A stretch of 64,000 bases of DNA from Hygrophila difformis (Eukaryota > Streptophyta > Magnoliopsida > Lamiales > Acanthaceae), in NCBI GenBank assembly GCA_030278955.1, contig JAOANR010000002.1, forward strand, positions 3,224,001 through 3,288,000. The letters run 5' to 3'. How positions within the stretch are numbered: the stretch's first letter is position 1; every line of letters starts with the position of its first letter. The notes under the pieces were generated by a model. The model was given only the letters and a program-made list of their open reading frames with translations. It searched no databases and was not told the origin of the DNA. The translations under genes were made by a program, and so were the position numbers. Below, one piece after another: positions 46,975 through 60,427 of this stretch.

Positions 46975-47866
46975 TGAAACTTTTGACAATTTCCCACACG
47001 AGTATTTTCGAAATAATATAACCCCGGTCTTGATTTTATTTAATGAAAATCATTTTATGAAGGCGGAGTTAGGATTAGGGATATATTTATAGGTTGTCAC
47101 GTTTTTATTACTCGTGTTAAGAAACTGTGGCCCGAAAGCGCACGGTGTCAAAAATTGCAGTAATTTATAGTAAGACCGGATCGTTCACTGGAGGATGTGC
47201 GATAGAAGCAGGGCCCACGTCGTTTTACTAGATTTTCCATTCGTATTGCTCCAATGGTTTGAAAAGTGATTAACAACTACTGACATGAATTTAAACTAAG
47301 CTATAAAAGCGTTTAAATTTACTCTACAAAGCAAATAGGTCTATTCTAGAAAGCGGGTAAAGTTATTCTAAAAATGCGATAAACACTATCTAAGAAAGCA
47401 GTGAAAATCTACATTATGCTAGCTGTGAAGCTGAATCATCATGTAGACAGAAGGGACAGGAAGAAAAGAATGAAATTTGGACAAGATTTAGATATAGCAG
47501 TATTAAACTTCCATTTTTATACACAGATCTTGGTTTGGGATAATTCAATCAGATAGCTAATTCTCATGCTCTCAGTACTGCGTTCCCTTTAACAGACAGG
47601 TACTTACAGTATGAGTTTACATGTTCTTAAGACCACAGATTCTAAGATACCACAAATTTGTAACTGCCCTGGCCTGGGTATGTTACTTCATCTATGGTGG
47701 ATAAGCAACACCTGACAAATCATTCATTGGCATGCCAAGTACTACTATCATTCTCCCATGTCACACCTAAAGATTCCAATCAAGCCCTAAACTATCCCTT
47801 AACTATCAGTCCTAGTAGCAGTTACACAATCATCAATACAACCGAGTGACCTCTAAAGAAAGCAGT
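46975..47866 (-). repeat. 5' LTR of element 2, part next to gag
   Basis: Matches 31945-32840. Cut at the gcagt target site by the nested element. About six differences from the other LTR in this stretch, counted by eye. Confidence 0.92.
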
Positions 47867-50800
47867 TGTAACACCCGAGAAATTTAATTCACGTTCAAAG
47901 GAACGAAATTAATTTCTTGTGGAAGACGTTTATCCTTAAAGAAAGTAGGTGGAAAAGCCCCAACATTAAATTGAGCCAAAAGTTAAAGTGAGGGCGCAAC
48001 TTCGGGGACGAAGTTGGTTCTTAAGGGGGGTAGACTGTAATACCCGGGATTTTTACAGCAAAATAAAAATTTATTTCCGAAAAGAAAATAATTTATTACA
48101 ATAAATTATTGCTCGGAAATGAAACGTCGATAGATTCAAAACATTAAAATGGAATGAAAGAGGGAAAGGAAGCCCGAAGAAATTCCATGAATCGAGTTAA
48201 AAGAATTGGAATTAAATTCAAGAAGGTAAAGAATTTTAATTCCAAAAACCCGTGAAGTCGGAAATAATTTAATCGGATAAATTATTACACGAGAGTCGAA
48301 AGACGACGAATTCAAACTCGACGGATTCAAGATTTCGAATATGAAATTCATTTACGTCGAAATAGATTTAAGATAAGAATTTATAACCCGAGAATGACCC
48401 AAAAAATCGAGCCCGAAAACGTAGGAGCACAGAAGTCCGAAAGAGAGGAGAAAAGGCCCGATCGAATCGCACGGACCCACCCGGACCCACCCGGACCGAG
48501 GTCCAGGCGGAAGCCGCGCGCTGGCCGCGCGGTGTTTAGCCTAGGAGCGCGCCAAGTCCGCGTGACCTCCCCAGAAAATGGCAACAACGCGTTCCGACGA
48601 TTTTCTTGCCATATTTTCGACCCCCGACGATGGAAACTCAATCCCGGGCTATGGAAGGATATGTGGGACGACCTTATACTGCTCCCTAACCCTAAAATTC
48701 GAAAAACACAACCCTAGAGCAGCCATCTTCTCCTCACATTCTCTCCAACTCTTCCCAAAGTCGAAAACCCCGAAATCCCTTGTGTTCTTGAAGTTCCGAC
48801 GACGAAATCCGAACAAGAAGGACTTGAGAAGGAGAAGACAGACCCCTTGGACGTTGGTAAGGTGTTGTACATTTTGTATTCGTCCATAATGTAGTAAATT
48901 CGAACCTAACCATCGAAACTTTCTTACGAGTTCACTTCGGGGGCGAAGAAGAAGGAGATCGGTGGAAGACACCCGCTCGTCGCAATCCTAGACAACCCGA
49001 GAGAGCCCCGTGACGATCCTAAACTCTAACATTGTAAGTTGGTTCCTTGCGTTTCAATTTTGGGTGACTAAAATCGAACAAATCAATGGATCTAAACAAA
49101 AACGTAAAAATCGGAACTTAAAAACCCCAATCCGCGCAGTTTCAGAAACCTCACGAGTTCGACCCTTTCGAGTGTTTAAAACGGATTGGCCAAAACATGA
49201 ACTTTGTTCCTAAGACCATAATCTAGATTGTGTCAAAATTTCAAGAGTTTTCATCAACATTTGACCCCCGAAAACGCGTCTGGTATTTTCTGAGTTGTTT
49301 TCAAAACCGAAGAAAACTGACAGATTTTCGTGTTCGAGTTCCTTGGCGTTTTTCTAATTGAATCCTTCAAAACTAAACTTTTATGTAAAAACAAAAGTTG
49401 TAGCTAACTGTCTAAACATCGTGTCCGTAAAAGTTCACGCATTTTCGTTAACGTTTGCATACTCGAAAACCCTCGGAAGCGGACTGTGATTTAACGGTAA
49501 ACTGGACAGATTACGTAGTCGAACTTGTTGTGCGTTTTTCGATCCTTTATGGTCAAACCTAATCTTGGTTGAAAACATAAAAGTTGTAGATGATGGTGTC
49601 TAGTTTATCCCTGAAAAATTTCATAATTTTTGAACCACGTTTGATATGCCAAAAAGTCGTCAAAAGTTGAATCACCAAATCTGGAATCCTGACAGTTTTT
49701 ATGACCCGACTTGATGCATATTTTTCACCCGTTTAAAGAATGATTCAACTTTGCATTTCCAAACAAAAGTTGTAGGAAATTATGTCTAGATTATGTGTAT
49801 AAAATTTCATAAATTTTGGAGTTCATTTGATATGTCAAAGTGGGCACATTTCAGAACTGTTTTAAAACCCCTTCGGAGTCCGCGCGTGTACAGCGTGTTG
49901 TGGTCGATCTTTGAGCATCTAAAATTCATTATTTCCAAATTCTTAAAACATGAAATTTGTTCCTTAATGTGTTTTGTAACTCCTGTAAAAATTTTGGATC
50001 AATCGGCTTTGAAATAAATTTTTAATCGGCGTCGCACGAACCTGTGACGAAATCAGTTTTGAGACCGAAATTATCTTTTGTAAAGAGCTCGAAATTTGAT
50101 ACACTTCCGAACCTTATTTCCAAAAACTAAAAACATGAAAGTTGTTCGTGTGTGTGTTTTTGAGCCACTGTACAAATTTCAGAATTTTTGGTGAAAAGAC
50201 GAATTTTTAATTAAGAAAGGCGTAAACTGCCTCGAATAGGATTTTTCGAACTTGAGAAAACTCGAACTATGAAAACGCGATATCGATCATTTGATAACTT
50301 TGAAATACAAACTTTCGAAAAATCCCGTTCACTAGGCAGAGCCGATCTTCATACTATCATTATCTTTGAGACTGCCTCGTTAGTGGTCTCCTTACTATCT
50401 GAGATTGCCTCGTTAGTGATCTCGCGCGCTGCGCTTTATTTGGACTGCCTCGTTAGTGGTCCTACTATTATTGAGATTGCCTCGTTAGTGACCTCCTTAC
50501 TACGCCAAAACGGCAGTTGTGCACATGGCCTGCCAAATCGGCAGTGGGAAATATACGGCCTGCCCGAGTGGCAGTGAAACCGCTTGAAAGGCCTGTCAAA
50601 TGACAGTTGATATACACGCCTGTCAAATTGACGGTAGATATACATGGCTCGCCAAAACGGCAGTCAATACTGATATGGCTGCGGCCGCCGGTTCACCGGC
50701 TATCTGGTTACGACTATTGAGATTGCCTCGTTAGTGATCTCCCTTGTGTGGTGTCCTCTTCTTAGTTTATGGGATAAAAATATAAAAGACTTGTGTGAGC

Positions 50801-51401
50801 GTTTAATTATGCTTAAATCCTATTTACCATGTTTCTAAATTATGCATTTAAATTACGCTTTTGAATTATGTCTCTAAATTATGTGTTCTCGTCTTAATAA
50901 ATAAATCATGTTTTCCGCGGCAAGTAAGATTACGAATTTTTAATATTTAAATTTAAGCCTGAGTAAAAGTATAAGTTTAAATTAATTAAATAATCTTTTT
51001 AAAACCCCTTTATCGTTACGTTAGGAAGTAACTTACTCAGTATTTTATATACTGATAAAACCTATTGTTTATTTTTCCATTACAGAGTACGGAGCATGAT
51101 CATGCATCGGGGGATTACTTTGGACATTTAGTTATTTATTTTACATGACTTGCATACGGGCTTGTTGACCCGAGTTTTGGCCATGTCGGCCCATATTTAA
51201 ATTTCCGCTGCAACTATTTATTTTTATCATGTATGGATGATACTACATTATTATTTTTAAGTAATCCGGACTTCCTTTTTAGACCTTTTTTTTCCAACAC
51301 CTATAGCCTTGCATCTCTTTAGCAAGCTCGGAGAAACCGTGTCTTGCTAGGAGGTGCGGCGGTGACACCTCGGCCTGGGTTATCAAATCCGGGGTGTTAC
51401 A
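47867..51401 (+). repeat. 5' LTR of nested element (3535 bp)
   Basis: Nearly identical to 53280-56803. Holds repeats of GCCTCGTTAGTG (50372-50740) and CTGCC..GGCAG mini-palindromes (50510-50665). A polypurine-like TTAAGGGGGGTAGAC and a second LTR-start-like TGTAATACCCGGG lie at 48021-48048. Short frames are repeated in both LTRs and are not genes. Confidence 0.93.
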
Positions 51402-51424
51402 AAGTGGTATCAGAGCCCGGAAAT
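51402..51424 (+). other. Primer-binding site of nested element
   Basis: AAGTGGTATCAGAGCCCGG after the LTR; TGGTATCAGAGC is the usual complement of initiator-Met tRNA. Confidence 0.85.
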
Positions 51425-51941
51425 ATTTTTAAATTATTATTATTATTTTGGCCAATATAGAGGCCCAAGATTTTTTTAAAACAAATATTAATATTATTTT
51501 AAAATTTTTAAGTACCATTATTATTATTTTAAAATTTTAAGTTTTATTTCCATGGAACAAAATATATTTTAAACCCATGGAAAATATTTATATATGCATA
51601 GAAATTTTTCCAACAAGTTTTTAAAGTCACGGAAATATTTTTCGGGGTTGGGGTAGCATTGTATAAAGCATACATGCATTCGCATACATACATACATGAA
51701 TATCGCGCTAATTTCTTTTTTATGTGAATTAACAGTGTCAAAACTCTTACCTTCAAATTGGTCATGACCTTGACTTAGAAGCGTTTGCTTTAAACTAATT
51801 CTGCCTCAGTCTTATAATTTGATCACCTAAGTTTAGCATTCTCCTATCTATTACCTCTTTCCAATCCTACCTTATAGATTTTCTTGAACGCTAACTTGCC
51901 TTAGATTAGAAACTCATCTTCACGTGCGATGATAACAGAGA

Positions 51942-53003
51942 ATGGCACCTAAGGGAAAATCGAGAAAGGAAATCCCAAACAACACTAACGCTGACCTCCC
52001 CAACACACCGAACAATAATGAGATCCCTCAGAACATAGGAGGGCGAGTGCCTCATGTTCCCAACAATATGGATGAGCGTCTAAGGACTGTCGAGGAAGTT
52101 CTCGTAGTATTAGGAAATGCTGAAGTGCAACGTGCACAAGCGGGTGTACCACCACCGGTAACCCGGGTCAACTACTTAGCCTTGGTAAACCCTTACCAAC
52201 CACCCCACTACGCCGGCGAAGAGGACCGGGCTCAGCTAGAGGAATGGATACGGACGTTCGATAAGCTGTTGAACTCCGTAAAGTGTCCCGAAGGGGAAAA
52301 GGTCCACGTAGCCTCATACTACTTAGGAGGCGAGGCGGATGAATGGTGGCAAGCCACCCAAGGGAAACTGGCGGAGTACGACGAGCCCTACACATGGTCA
52401 GAATTCACGGATCTACTTAGGGATCATTTTTATCCCATGAGCACGAAGGCTGCCATGTACGAGGAATTTCTGACACTGAGGCAAGGAGGAAAAACGGTCC
52501 AAGAATACTATAACCGTTTCAAGGAGTTGGTGCGGTTCGCACCGAGACTGGTGCCAACTGATGTAGAGAAGGCACAGAAGTTCGAGTTGGGACTGAACCT
52601 ATCTATTAGAGAGGTGATCACGGGTGAGCACTACCCTGACCTACAAGCTGTGTATGATCGTGCAGTAGCGGTTGCACGAGTTCAAGGACTGAAACGAAAA
52701 TCGGTAGATGGGACTAACCAAGGACCACAAGGAGGATACAAGAGGAATAAGGACCATGTCCGTAGAAACTCGAACCAACCACATCAAAACGACAATGGAC
52801 GAAACAAGGGGATAGTCTTCAACCATGGTGACTATGCGCCACCATGTCCAAAGTGTGGTAAACCACACTATGCAAGAGGATGCCCTCAGCCAGGAGCATG
52901 CCTTCGGTGCGGTCGACATGGTCATCAGCTGCGTGACTGTCGGACGCGAATAGAAAACATAAACAGGAGAGAGGACGTGACCACTCGGCCCAAGCAACCG
53001 TAA
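51942..53003 (+). CDS. Gag of nested element
   Basis: 353 residues from the ATG at 51942, uninterrupted. Retrotrans_gag-type domain at about 80-245 (WIRTFDKLLNSVKCPEGEKV, YLGGEADEWW, FYNRF-like YYNRFKELVRFAP). Two zinc knuckles near the C-terminus: CPKCGKPHYARGC and CLRCGRHGHQLRDC (about 303-333). Gag forms the virus-like particle and packages RNA; retaining it alone suggests the element is copied with enzymes from a full-length relative. The stop at 53001-53003 is followed by about 260 nt before the polypurine tract. Confidence 0.88.
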   Translation: MAPKGKSRKEIPNNTNADLPNTPNNNEIPQNIGGRVPHVPNNMDERLRTVEEVLVVLGNAEVQRAQAGVPPPVTRVNYLALVNPYQPPHYAGEEDRAQLEEWIRTFDKLLNSVKCPEGEKVHVASYYLGGEADEWWQATQGKLAEYDEPYTWSEFTDLLRDHFYPMSTKAAMYEEFLTLRQGGKTVQEYYNRFKELVRFAPRLVPTDVEKAQKFELGLNLSIREVITGEHYPDLQAVYDRAVAVARVQGLKRKSVDGTNQGPQGGYKRNKDHVRRNSNQPHQNDNGRNKGIVFNHGDYAPPCPKCGKPHYARGCPQPGACLRCGRHGHQLRDCRTRIENINRREDVTTRPKQP

Positions 53004-53266
53004 GAAGTTTTCAAGCATCGATAACTGCATTTATTTTTGAGATCGATTCGACGAATTGTATCCAAACAAAAATAAACAAATTCAGATTGTTTTGAACTAC
53101 GTTATGACTTGATCCCTTCACAGGGTACGTAGGCAGCTTGGAAATCTAAATTCTAAGTTCAGTCACGAAATAAATCCCAAAATAAAAACATAACCGAAAG
53201 CAACCTAACGTTTAAACTCGAAGAAACCAAAACCGAAACACAACTTCAAGGACGAAGTTGATTCCT

Positions 53267-53279
53267 AAGGGGGAGAGGA
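53267..53279 (+). other. Polypurine tract of nested element
   Basis: AAGGGGGAGAGGA just before the LTR start TGTAACACCC. Confidence 0.85.
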
Positions 53280-56200
53280 TGTAACACCCGAGAAATTTAA
53301 TTCACGTTCAAAGGAATGGAATTAATTTCTTGTGGAAGACGTTTATCCTTAAAGAAAGTAGGTGGAAAAGCCCCAACATTAAATTGAGCCAAAAGTTAAA
53401 GTGAGGGCGCAACTTCGGGGACGAAGTTGGTTCTTAAGGGGGGTAGACTGTAATACCCGGGATTTTTACAGCAAAATAAAAATTTATTTCCGAAAAGAAA
53501 ATAATTTATTACAATAAATTATTGCTCGGAAATGAAACGTCGATAGATTCAAAACATTAAAATGGAATGAAAGAGGGAAAGGAAGCCCGAAGAAATTCCA
53601 TGAATCGAGTTAAAAGAATTGGAATTAAATTCAAGAAGGTAAAGAATTTTAATTCCAAAAACCCGTGAAGTCGGAAATAATTTAATCGGATAAATTATTA
53701 CACGGGAGTCGAAAGACGACGAATTCAAACTCGACGGATTCAAGATTTCGAATATGAAATTCATTTACGTCGAAATAGATTTACGATAAGAATTTATAAC
53801 CCGAGAATGACCCGAAAAATCGAGCCCGAAAATGTAGGAGCACAGAAGTCCGAAAGAGAGGAGAAAAGGCCCGATCGGATCGCACGGACCCGCCCGGACC
53901 AAGGTCCAGGCGGAGGCCGCGCGCTGGCCGCTCGGTGTTTAGCCTAGGAGCGCGCCAAGTCCGCGTGACCTCCCCAGAAAATGGCAACAACGCGTTCCGA
54001 CGATTTTCTTGCCATATTTTCGACCCCCGACGATGGAAACTCAATCCCGGGCTATGGAAGGATATGTGGGACGACCTTATACTGCTCCCTAACCCTAAAA
54101 TTCAAAAAACACAACCCTAGAGCAGCCATCTTCTCCTCACATTCTCTCCAACTCTTCCCAAAGTCGAAAACCCCGAAATCCCTTGTGTTCTTGAAGTTCC
54201 GACGACGAAATCCGAACAAGAAGGACTTGAGAAGGAGAAGACAGACCCCTTGGACGTTGGTAAGGTGTTGTACAGTTTTGTATTCGTCCATAATGTAGTA
54301 AATTCGAACCTAACCATCGAAACTTTCTTACGAGTTCACTTCGGGGGCGAAGAAGAAGGAGATCGGTGGAAGACACCCGCTCGTCGCAATCCTAGACAAC
54401 CCGAGAGAGCCCCGTGATGATCCTAAACTCTAACACTGTAAGTTGGTTCCTTGCGTTTCAATTTTGGGTGACTAAAATCGAACAAATCAATGGATCTAAA
54501 CAAAAACGTAAAAATCGGAACTTAAAAACCCCAATCCGCGCAGTTTCGGAAACCTCACGAGTTCGACCCTTTCGAGTGTTTAAAACGGATTGGCCAAAAC
54601 ATGAACTTGTTCCTAAGACCATAATCTAGATTGTGTCAAAATTTCAAGAGTTTTCATCAACATTTGACCCCCGAAAACGCGTCTGGTATTTTCTGAGTTG
54701 TTTTCAAAACCGAAGAAAACTGACAGATTTTCGTGTTCGAGTTCCTTGGCGTTTTTCTAATTGAATCCTTCAAAACTAAACTTTTATGTAAAACAAAAGT
54801 TGTAGCTAACTGTCTACACATCACGCCCGTAAAATTTCACGCATTTTCGTTAACGTTTGCATACTCGAAAACCCTCGGAAGCGGACTGTGATTTAACGGT
54901 AAATTGGACAGATTACGTAGTCGAACTTGTTGTGCGTTTTTCAATCCTTTATGGTCAAAACTAATCTTGGTTGAAAACATAAAAGTTGTAGATGATGGTG
55001 TCTAGTTTATCCCTAAAAAATTTCATAATTTTTGAACCACGTTTGATATGCCAAAAAGTCGTCAAAAGTTGAATCACCAAATCTGGAATCCTGACAGTTT
55101 TTATGACCCGACTTGATGCATATTTTTCACCCGTTTAAAGAATGATTCAACTTTGCATTTCCAAACAAAAGTTGTAGGAATTATGTCTAGATTATGTGTA
55201 TAAAATTTCATAAATTTTGGAGTTCATTTGATATGTCAAAATGGCCAAATTTCAGAACTGTTTTAAAACCCCTTCGGAGTCCGCGCGTGTACAGCGTGTT
55301 GTGGTCGATCTTTGAGCATCTAAAAATCATTATTTCCAAATTCTTAAAACATGAAATTTGTTCCTTAATGTGTTTTGTAGCTCCTGTAAAAATTTTGGAT
55401 CAATCGGCTTTGAAATAAATTTTTAATCGGCGTCGCACGAACCTGTGACGAAATCAGTTTTGAGACCGAAATTATCTTTTGTAAAGAGCTCGAAATTTGA
55501 TACACTTCCGAACCTTATTTCCAAAAACTTAAAACATGAAAGTTGTTCGTGTGTGTGTTTTTGAGCCACTGTACAAATTTCAGAATTTTTGGTGAAAAGA
55601 CGAATTTTTAATTAAGAAAGGCGTAAACTGCCTCGAATAGGATTTTTCGAACTTGAGAAAACTCGAACTATGAAAACGCGATATCGATCATTTGATAACT
55701 TTGAAATACGAACTTTCGAAAAATCCTGTTCACTAGGCTGAGCCGATCTTCATACTATCATTATCTTTGAGACTGCCTCGTTAGTGGTCTCCTTACTATC
55801 TGAGATTGCCTCGTTAGTGATCTCGCGCGCTGCGCTTTATTTGGACTGCCTCGTTAGTGGTCCTACTATTATTGAGATTGCCTCGTTAGTGACCTCCTTA
55901 CTACGCCAAAACAGCAGTTGTGCACATGGCCTGCCAAATCGGCAGTGGGAAATACACGGCCTGCCCGAGTGGCAGTGAAACCGCTTGAAAGGCCTGTCAA
56001 ATGACAGTTGATATACACGCCTGTCAAATTGACGGTAGATATACATGGCTCGCCAAAACGGCAGTCAATACTGATATGGCTGCGGCCGCCGGTTCACCGG
56101 CTATCTGGTTACGACTATTGAGATTGTCTCGTTAGTGATCTCCCTTGTGTGGTGTCCTCTTCTTAGTTTACGGGATAAAAATATAAACGACTTGTGTGAG

Positions 56201-56803
56201 CGTTTAATTATGCTTAAATCCTATTTACCATTTTTCTAAATTATGCATTTAAATTGCGCTTTTGAATTATGTCTCCAAATTATGTTTTCTCGTCTTGAAT
56301 AAATAAATCATGTTTTCCGCGCAAGTAAGATTACGAATTTTTAATATTTAAATTTAAGCCTGAGTAAAAGTATAAGTTTTAAATTAATTAAATAATCTTT
56401 TTAAAACCCCTTTATCCTTACGTTAGGAAGTAACTTACTCAGTATTTTATATACTGATAAAACCTGTTGTTTATTTTTCCATTACAGAGTACGGAGCATG
56501 ATCATGCATCGGGGGATTACTTTGGACATTTAGTTATTTATTTTACATGACTTGCATACGGGCTTGTTGACCCGAGTTTTGGCCATGTCGGCCCATATTT
56601 AAATTTCCGCTGCAACTATTTATTTTTATCATGTATGGATGATACTACATTATTATTTTTAAGTAATTCCGGACTTCCTTTTTAGACCTTTTTTTCCAAC
56701 ACCTATAGCCTTGCATCTCTTTAGCAAGCTCGGAGAAACCGTGTCTTGCTAGGAGGTGCGGCGGTGACACCTCGGCCTGGGTTATCAAATCCGGGGTGTT
56801 ACA
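53280..56803 (+). repeat. 3' LTR of nested element (3524 bp)
   Basis: Counterpart of 47867-51401, with scattered single-base and small indel differences by eye. Confidence 0.93.
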
Positions 56804-59800
56804 GCAGTTAAAAGAAAGCGGTAAAGAAAACAGTAGAGAAAGCATTTAAAACCTATCACTCGGAGGTTTTGAAGATCTGACCCTCGTAGTAAAAGACAGC
56901 TCCCCATCAGGATGAAGGGGTATGGATCAAGAATTCCCGGCTCTTGGTGAACTACTCGTGTGTTCACTTCCTTCCGGGTGGTTATGACATACAAACTAAT
57001 GAAACGAACTAATAAATTAGTTCGTTCCGGATGCACTCACTCAGGACTCAAAAATAGGCTTTGGCAGAAGAGGATAGCAGTTGAAAGAAAACTCAACCCT
57101 ATCTTAGAAAATAACCAAGGCCTGGATGATGTTCCTCTAAGATTATTTACTACACTGTATTTGAGCTCAAGTGGACCCCATCTCGGTGTAATATTTAATC
57201 TTAGATTCCCAACAAACAGCAATTTTGGAAAATAATGAGTTTGAAAACCATTCCCTAAACAGGTACTAGACCCTCAGTTGAAACACAGATCCTTTCAGTC
57301 TAGATGAGACCTAATCGCTGACTCTGCTTCTAATTTCCCAAAATCAACCCTTGATAGAATATGAATTAGTCATAACTGAAGAATTTATCCCTTACTCAGA
57401 TCCGGATTTTATAAAGGAGTTTTTGCCGGAAATTTAGTATGCATTATCTATTTTAAATCTATGCTTCTATTGTCCAATGGAAGGATCCCAAAATATTATA
57501 GACCACAATAATACATAATATTATCATGCATAAGGATATAGGGAAGTGTAAAATTAATTGACCCAAAATATAGATGCGGGTCTAGACAGAAGGTGAAACA
57601 CAGATATGAAGTGGTTAGAAGACCAAAAATAATGGCAGAATAATCGGATGGACTGTAAACATCTACTGTCCAATTTCCCAATTACTCGGATGGAGCGAGT
57701 TTAGACAGCTTAGACCCTGTAATGGCAGTGTCAATGCCAGTTGGGCCTCCACTGTCTGTGAATTCAGAGCAAAACCTACATGCTTCCTTTCTGCAATACG
57801 TATCAGCTAATGTTGACAGACATTAGCAGAGTTTTATTACAGATTGGAATTTGGGTTTGGAAATTAAGGTAAATAAAATAAAACTGTATCCGGATGGAAA
57901 TCAGTTGAGCAACTATTATAGTCCCGGATGGACGAACCGCCAAGGCTTCCACTGACTGTCCTCCAGACCATGCAAAATAACACTTAGTAACTAATACCCA
58001 GAATACGAGCTAGTTATCCTTGAGGGAATACCCTCCAACATTAGTCAGATGTATTCTTTACTAATTGTTACACACAATACGCAAGAGACAAAATAAAATG
58101 AAACAAAAATAAAAAAGGAAGAGCTTGCATGAGAGACATTGGTTTCTCATGCAAGGCAATAGAATTAATCCATAATTGATGGCTTAAATAATCCATCCTA
58201 CCATAATTTATTACAGTCCGGATTATCTGTTTAAGACATCATGATTTTATTTATAGAAAATTGTTTTAATGGCAATTGAACAAAGATCCTTTAATCACAA
58301 CAATTAGTGATTTAATTATTGCTAATTAGAATCATCAATCATTAATGACTAGAGAGTTCAATTAATTAGTAGGTGGAAATGGAGAATCAAAATTTTGGCA
58401 GCATAACGCCTTATATTGCAATTCTAGAGTATTACATCTTAATCCGTGGGATTCAGATGTGAGTGTTTGCAATATAATGGAAGGTAGAAGATCAGAATTT
58501 TGGGATTAAACAGGGAGGAGAATTCTGTCGAGATACCATAAATGGTGTCATGGGCCTAGACCCTCGACATGGGTGCCTCGACAGATTTACAGAAATTTGG
58601 GCAGAGTTTTATCTTGTGTCACTAAGCAGAAGTTGTGTCGCGGACCATGGGTCCGCGACAGGTGTTTTAGCGACACAGGGTTGCTCTGAAAATTTCTAAG
58701 TATTTTGGCTCCCAGTCGCTAACCTGGAATTGTGTCGCGGAGCATGGTTCCTCGACAGGATGCCTAGCGACTGGGGTTTTCAAAATGATTAAGCATGGCA
58801 TAATTTCCTGTCTCGGAATAAAGGTTGAGTCACGGACCGTGGGTCCGCGACAAGGGTGTTCCTCGACAAGAGCCATGCAGATTAAAATAACAAGAGTTTG
58901 GTTCCTGGTCGCTAAGCATGGTTGAGTCGAGGACCGTGGGTCCGCGACAAAGTGTTTAGCAACCAGGGGTTTTCAAATAATGAAGACAAGTGTCCCTAAA
59001 CATCCATGTCGCGGAACACACTCCTGTCGACAAATGTGGCTTATCGACAGGAGTCGGTTAGCGACAAGAGTGGTTCAGGACCCAAGTCAGTAAAAGCAAA
59101 GTTGAACAGTAGCATGCAAAAAGTGTGATCTCAACCCATTTCGGATTTAAAAGCTATTCTAAGCCAAAAGCAACCAAACAACATTTAAAAATAACAAGAA
59201 CATGCTTGAACAGAAATGAACCTATCTAGAACAACAATTAAAATAAAGCAACATCCTAATCTAGGGTTCGATCACACACATACATACCATCATCCATAAA
59301 AATAGCAACAGGAAGCATAATAAGGAGGAATGGGGGTCGAATGACCCCAAAAAGGAAAATGAAAGCATAAAATCCATGGGGGGTGAAACACATTTCATGA
59401 TTTGGGACACATTTGGTGAATATTTTCCCATATTATTCAGTGAGTTTGATAATACCCATGATTGTGGATATTTCAAACCCTAAATCAAAAGTTTAGAAGG
59501 AAAAACATGATATTAAGCTGGCTACCTAGCAACTGGAACAGTAAAACCAACATTAAATTTAACTAATCTAAACTAAACTAGTGCAAAAATTAAATAATAC
59601 AAAAGAAAAAGAATAAAACTAAACTAAAGCTACCTAAGAACTCAGCTCTCCAATCTGTCTTCAAGAATGAATTCTCCACACACTGAGCTCATGGGGGTCT
59701 CCTCATATTTATAGGAGTGGAGCCCTAGGCCCATGGGCTTGATCTGAGGCTCACTATGTCTCAAGACATCACACACATCACAACTTTGTCGCCGGACAGG

Positions 59801-60427
59801 GCTGCATGTGGCAAGGCTTCTCGACTGGGTCTCGTGTCTCTGTCCGTGTCCGTGTCGCGGAAGCATGGACCGCGACAAGGGTTCCTCGACTGGGATGTGG
59901 CTTGGCCTCCAAGGTGTTGGTGTCGCGGAGCTTGGTCGTGTCGCGGAACCATGGTCCTCGACCAAGGTTCCTCGACTGGAGTTCCCAGACTGGTCTTCTT
60001 CTTCATTTTGTATGCTGGTCGCGAATCTCTCCTGTGTCGCGGAACCATGGTCCTCGACCAGGGTTCCTCGACAAGATGTTCCCAGACATAGCTGAATGGG
60101 CCAGATGAGCCGAAGTTGTTCTTTTTGTGGGCTTTTCGATTTTTCCCATCTTTTTGTATTTTGTGGGCTTGTTTATTCTTTTGCCCATCTTTTTCATTCC
60201 TTTTTCCTTTCTTTTCTTTTTCTCATGTTTTTGGATTTTTCTAACATAAATATGTAATAAAATTACATATTTATGCATTTTTCATACCAGCTCAATATTT
60301 TTACAATTATGCATAAATCAGTCCAATTCTACTGCTTTCTTATTCAATATAAGACCGGAATGCGATCAAATGCCCGTTTCAGACACGAAAATGGATTGAA
60401 AATAATGGTCATTTCTGGCCATTATCA
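56804..60427 (-). repeat. 5' LTR of element 2, remaining part
   Basis: Matches 32837-36433; starts with the gcagt target-site copy and ends at TTATCA before the atggt duplication. It has a small insertion near 60115-60140 relative to the other LTR. Contains the TATA box at 59706-59713 and the palindrome clusters. Confidence 0.92.

Larger units (their letters stand above)
47867..56803 (+). mobile_element. Nested gag-only LTR retrotransposon (TR-GAG type), 8.9 kb
   Basis: Inserted in the LTR of element 2 with the duplication gcagt (47862-47866 and 56804-56808). LTRs 47867-51401 and 53280-56803 (TGTAACACCC...GGTGTTACA). The internal part is only 1.88 kb: PBS, one gag ORF, polypurine tract. No protease, RT or integrase. 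It is a non-autonomous element that keeps an intact gag. The gag type and the initiator-Met tRNA PBS suggest a chromovirus-like (Tekay/Del) parent. Confidence 0.93.
31945..60427 (-). mobile_element. Element 2: complete Athila-like Ty3/gypsy retrotransposon with captured F-box gene
   Basis: Flanked by the 5-bp duplication atggt (31940-31944 and 60428-60432). LTRs: 31945-36433 (3' LTR) and 46975-60427 (5' LTR, split by a nested element). Without the nested insertion the element is about 19.5 kb. Order in transcription direction: LTR, PBS, gag-PR, RT-RH, INT, stem-loop, palindrome cluster, internal promoter, leader exon, stem-loop, F-box exon, polypurine tract, LTR. The Gag (FELKPALINLVQSNQFAG), the protease DLGSS motif and the PBS TGGCGCTGTTGCCGGGGA are those of the Athila lineage. 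LTR copies differ by about six events in the 890 bp I compared by eye, so insertion is fairly recent. Confidence 0.92.

Noticed and set aside
48394..48972. Frames of about 100 residues in the nested element's LTR (also 53781-54376)
   Set aside because: Present in both LTRs in several frames with no domain; LTR sequence.
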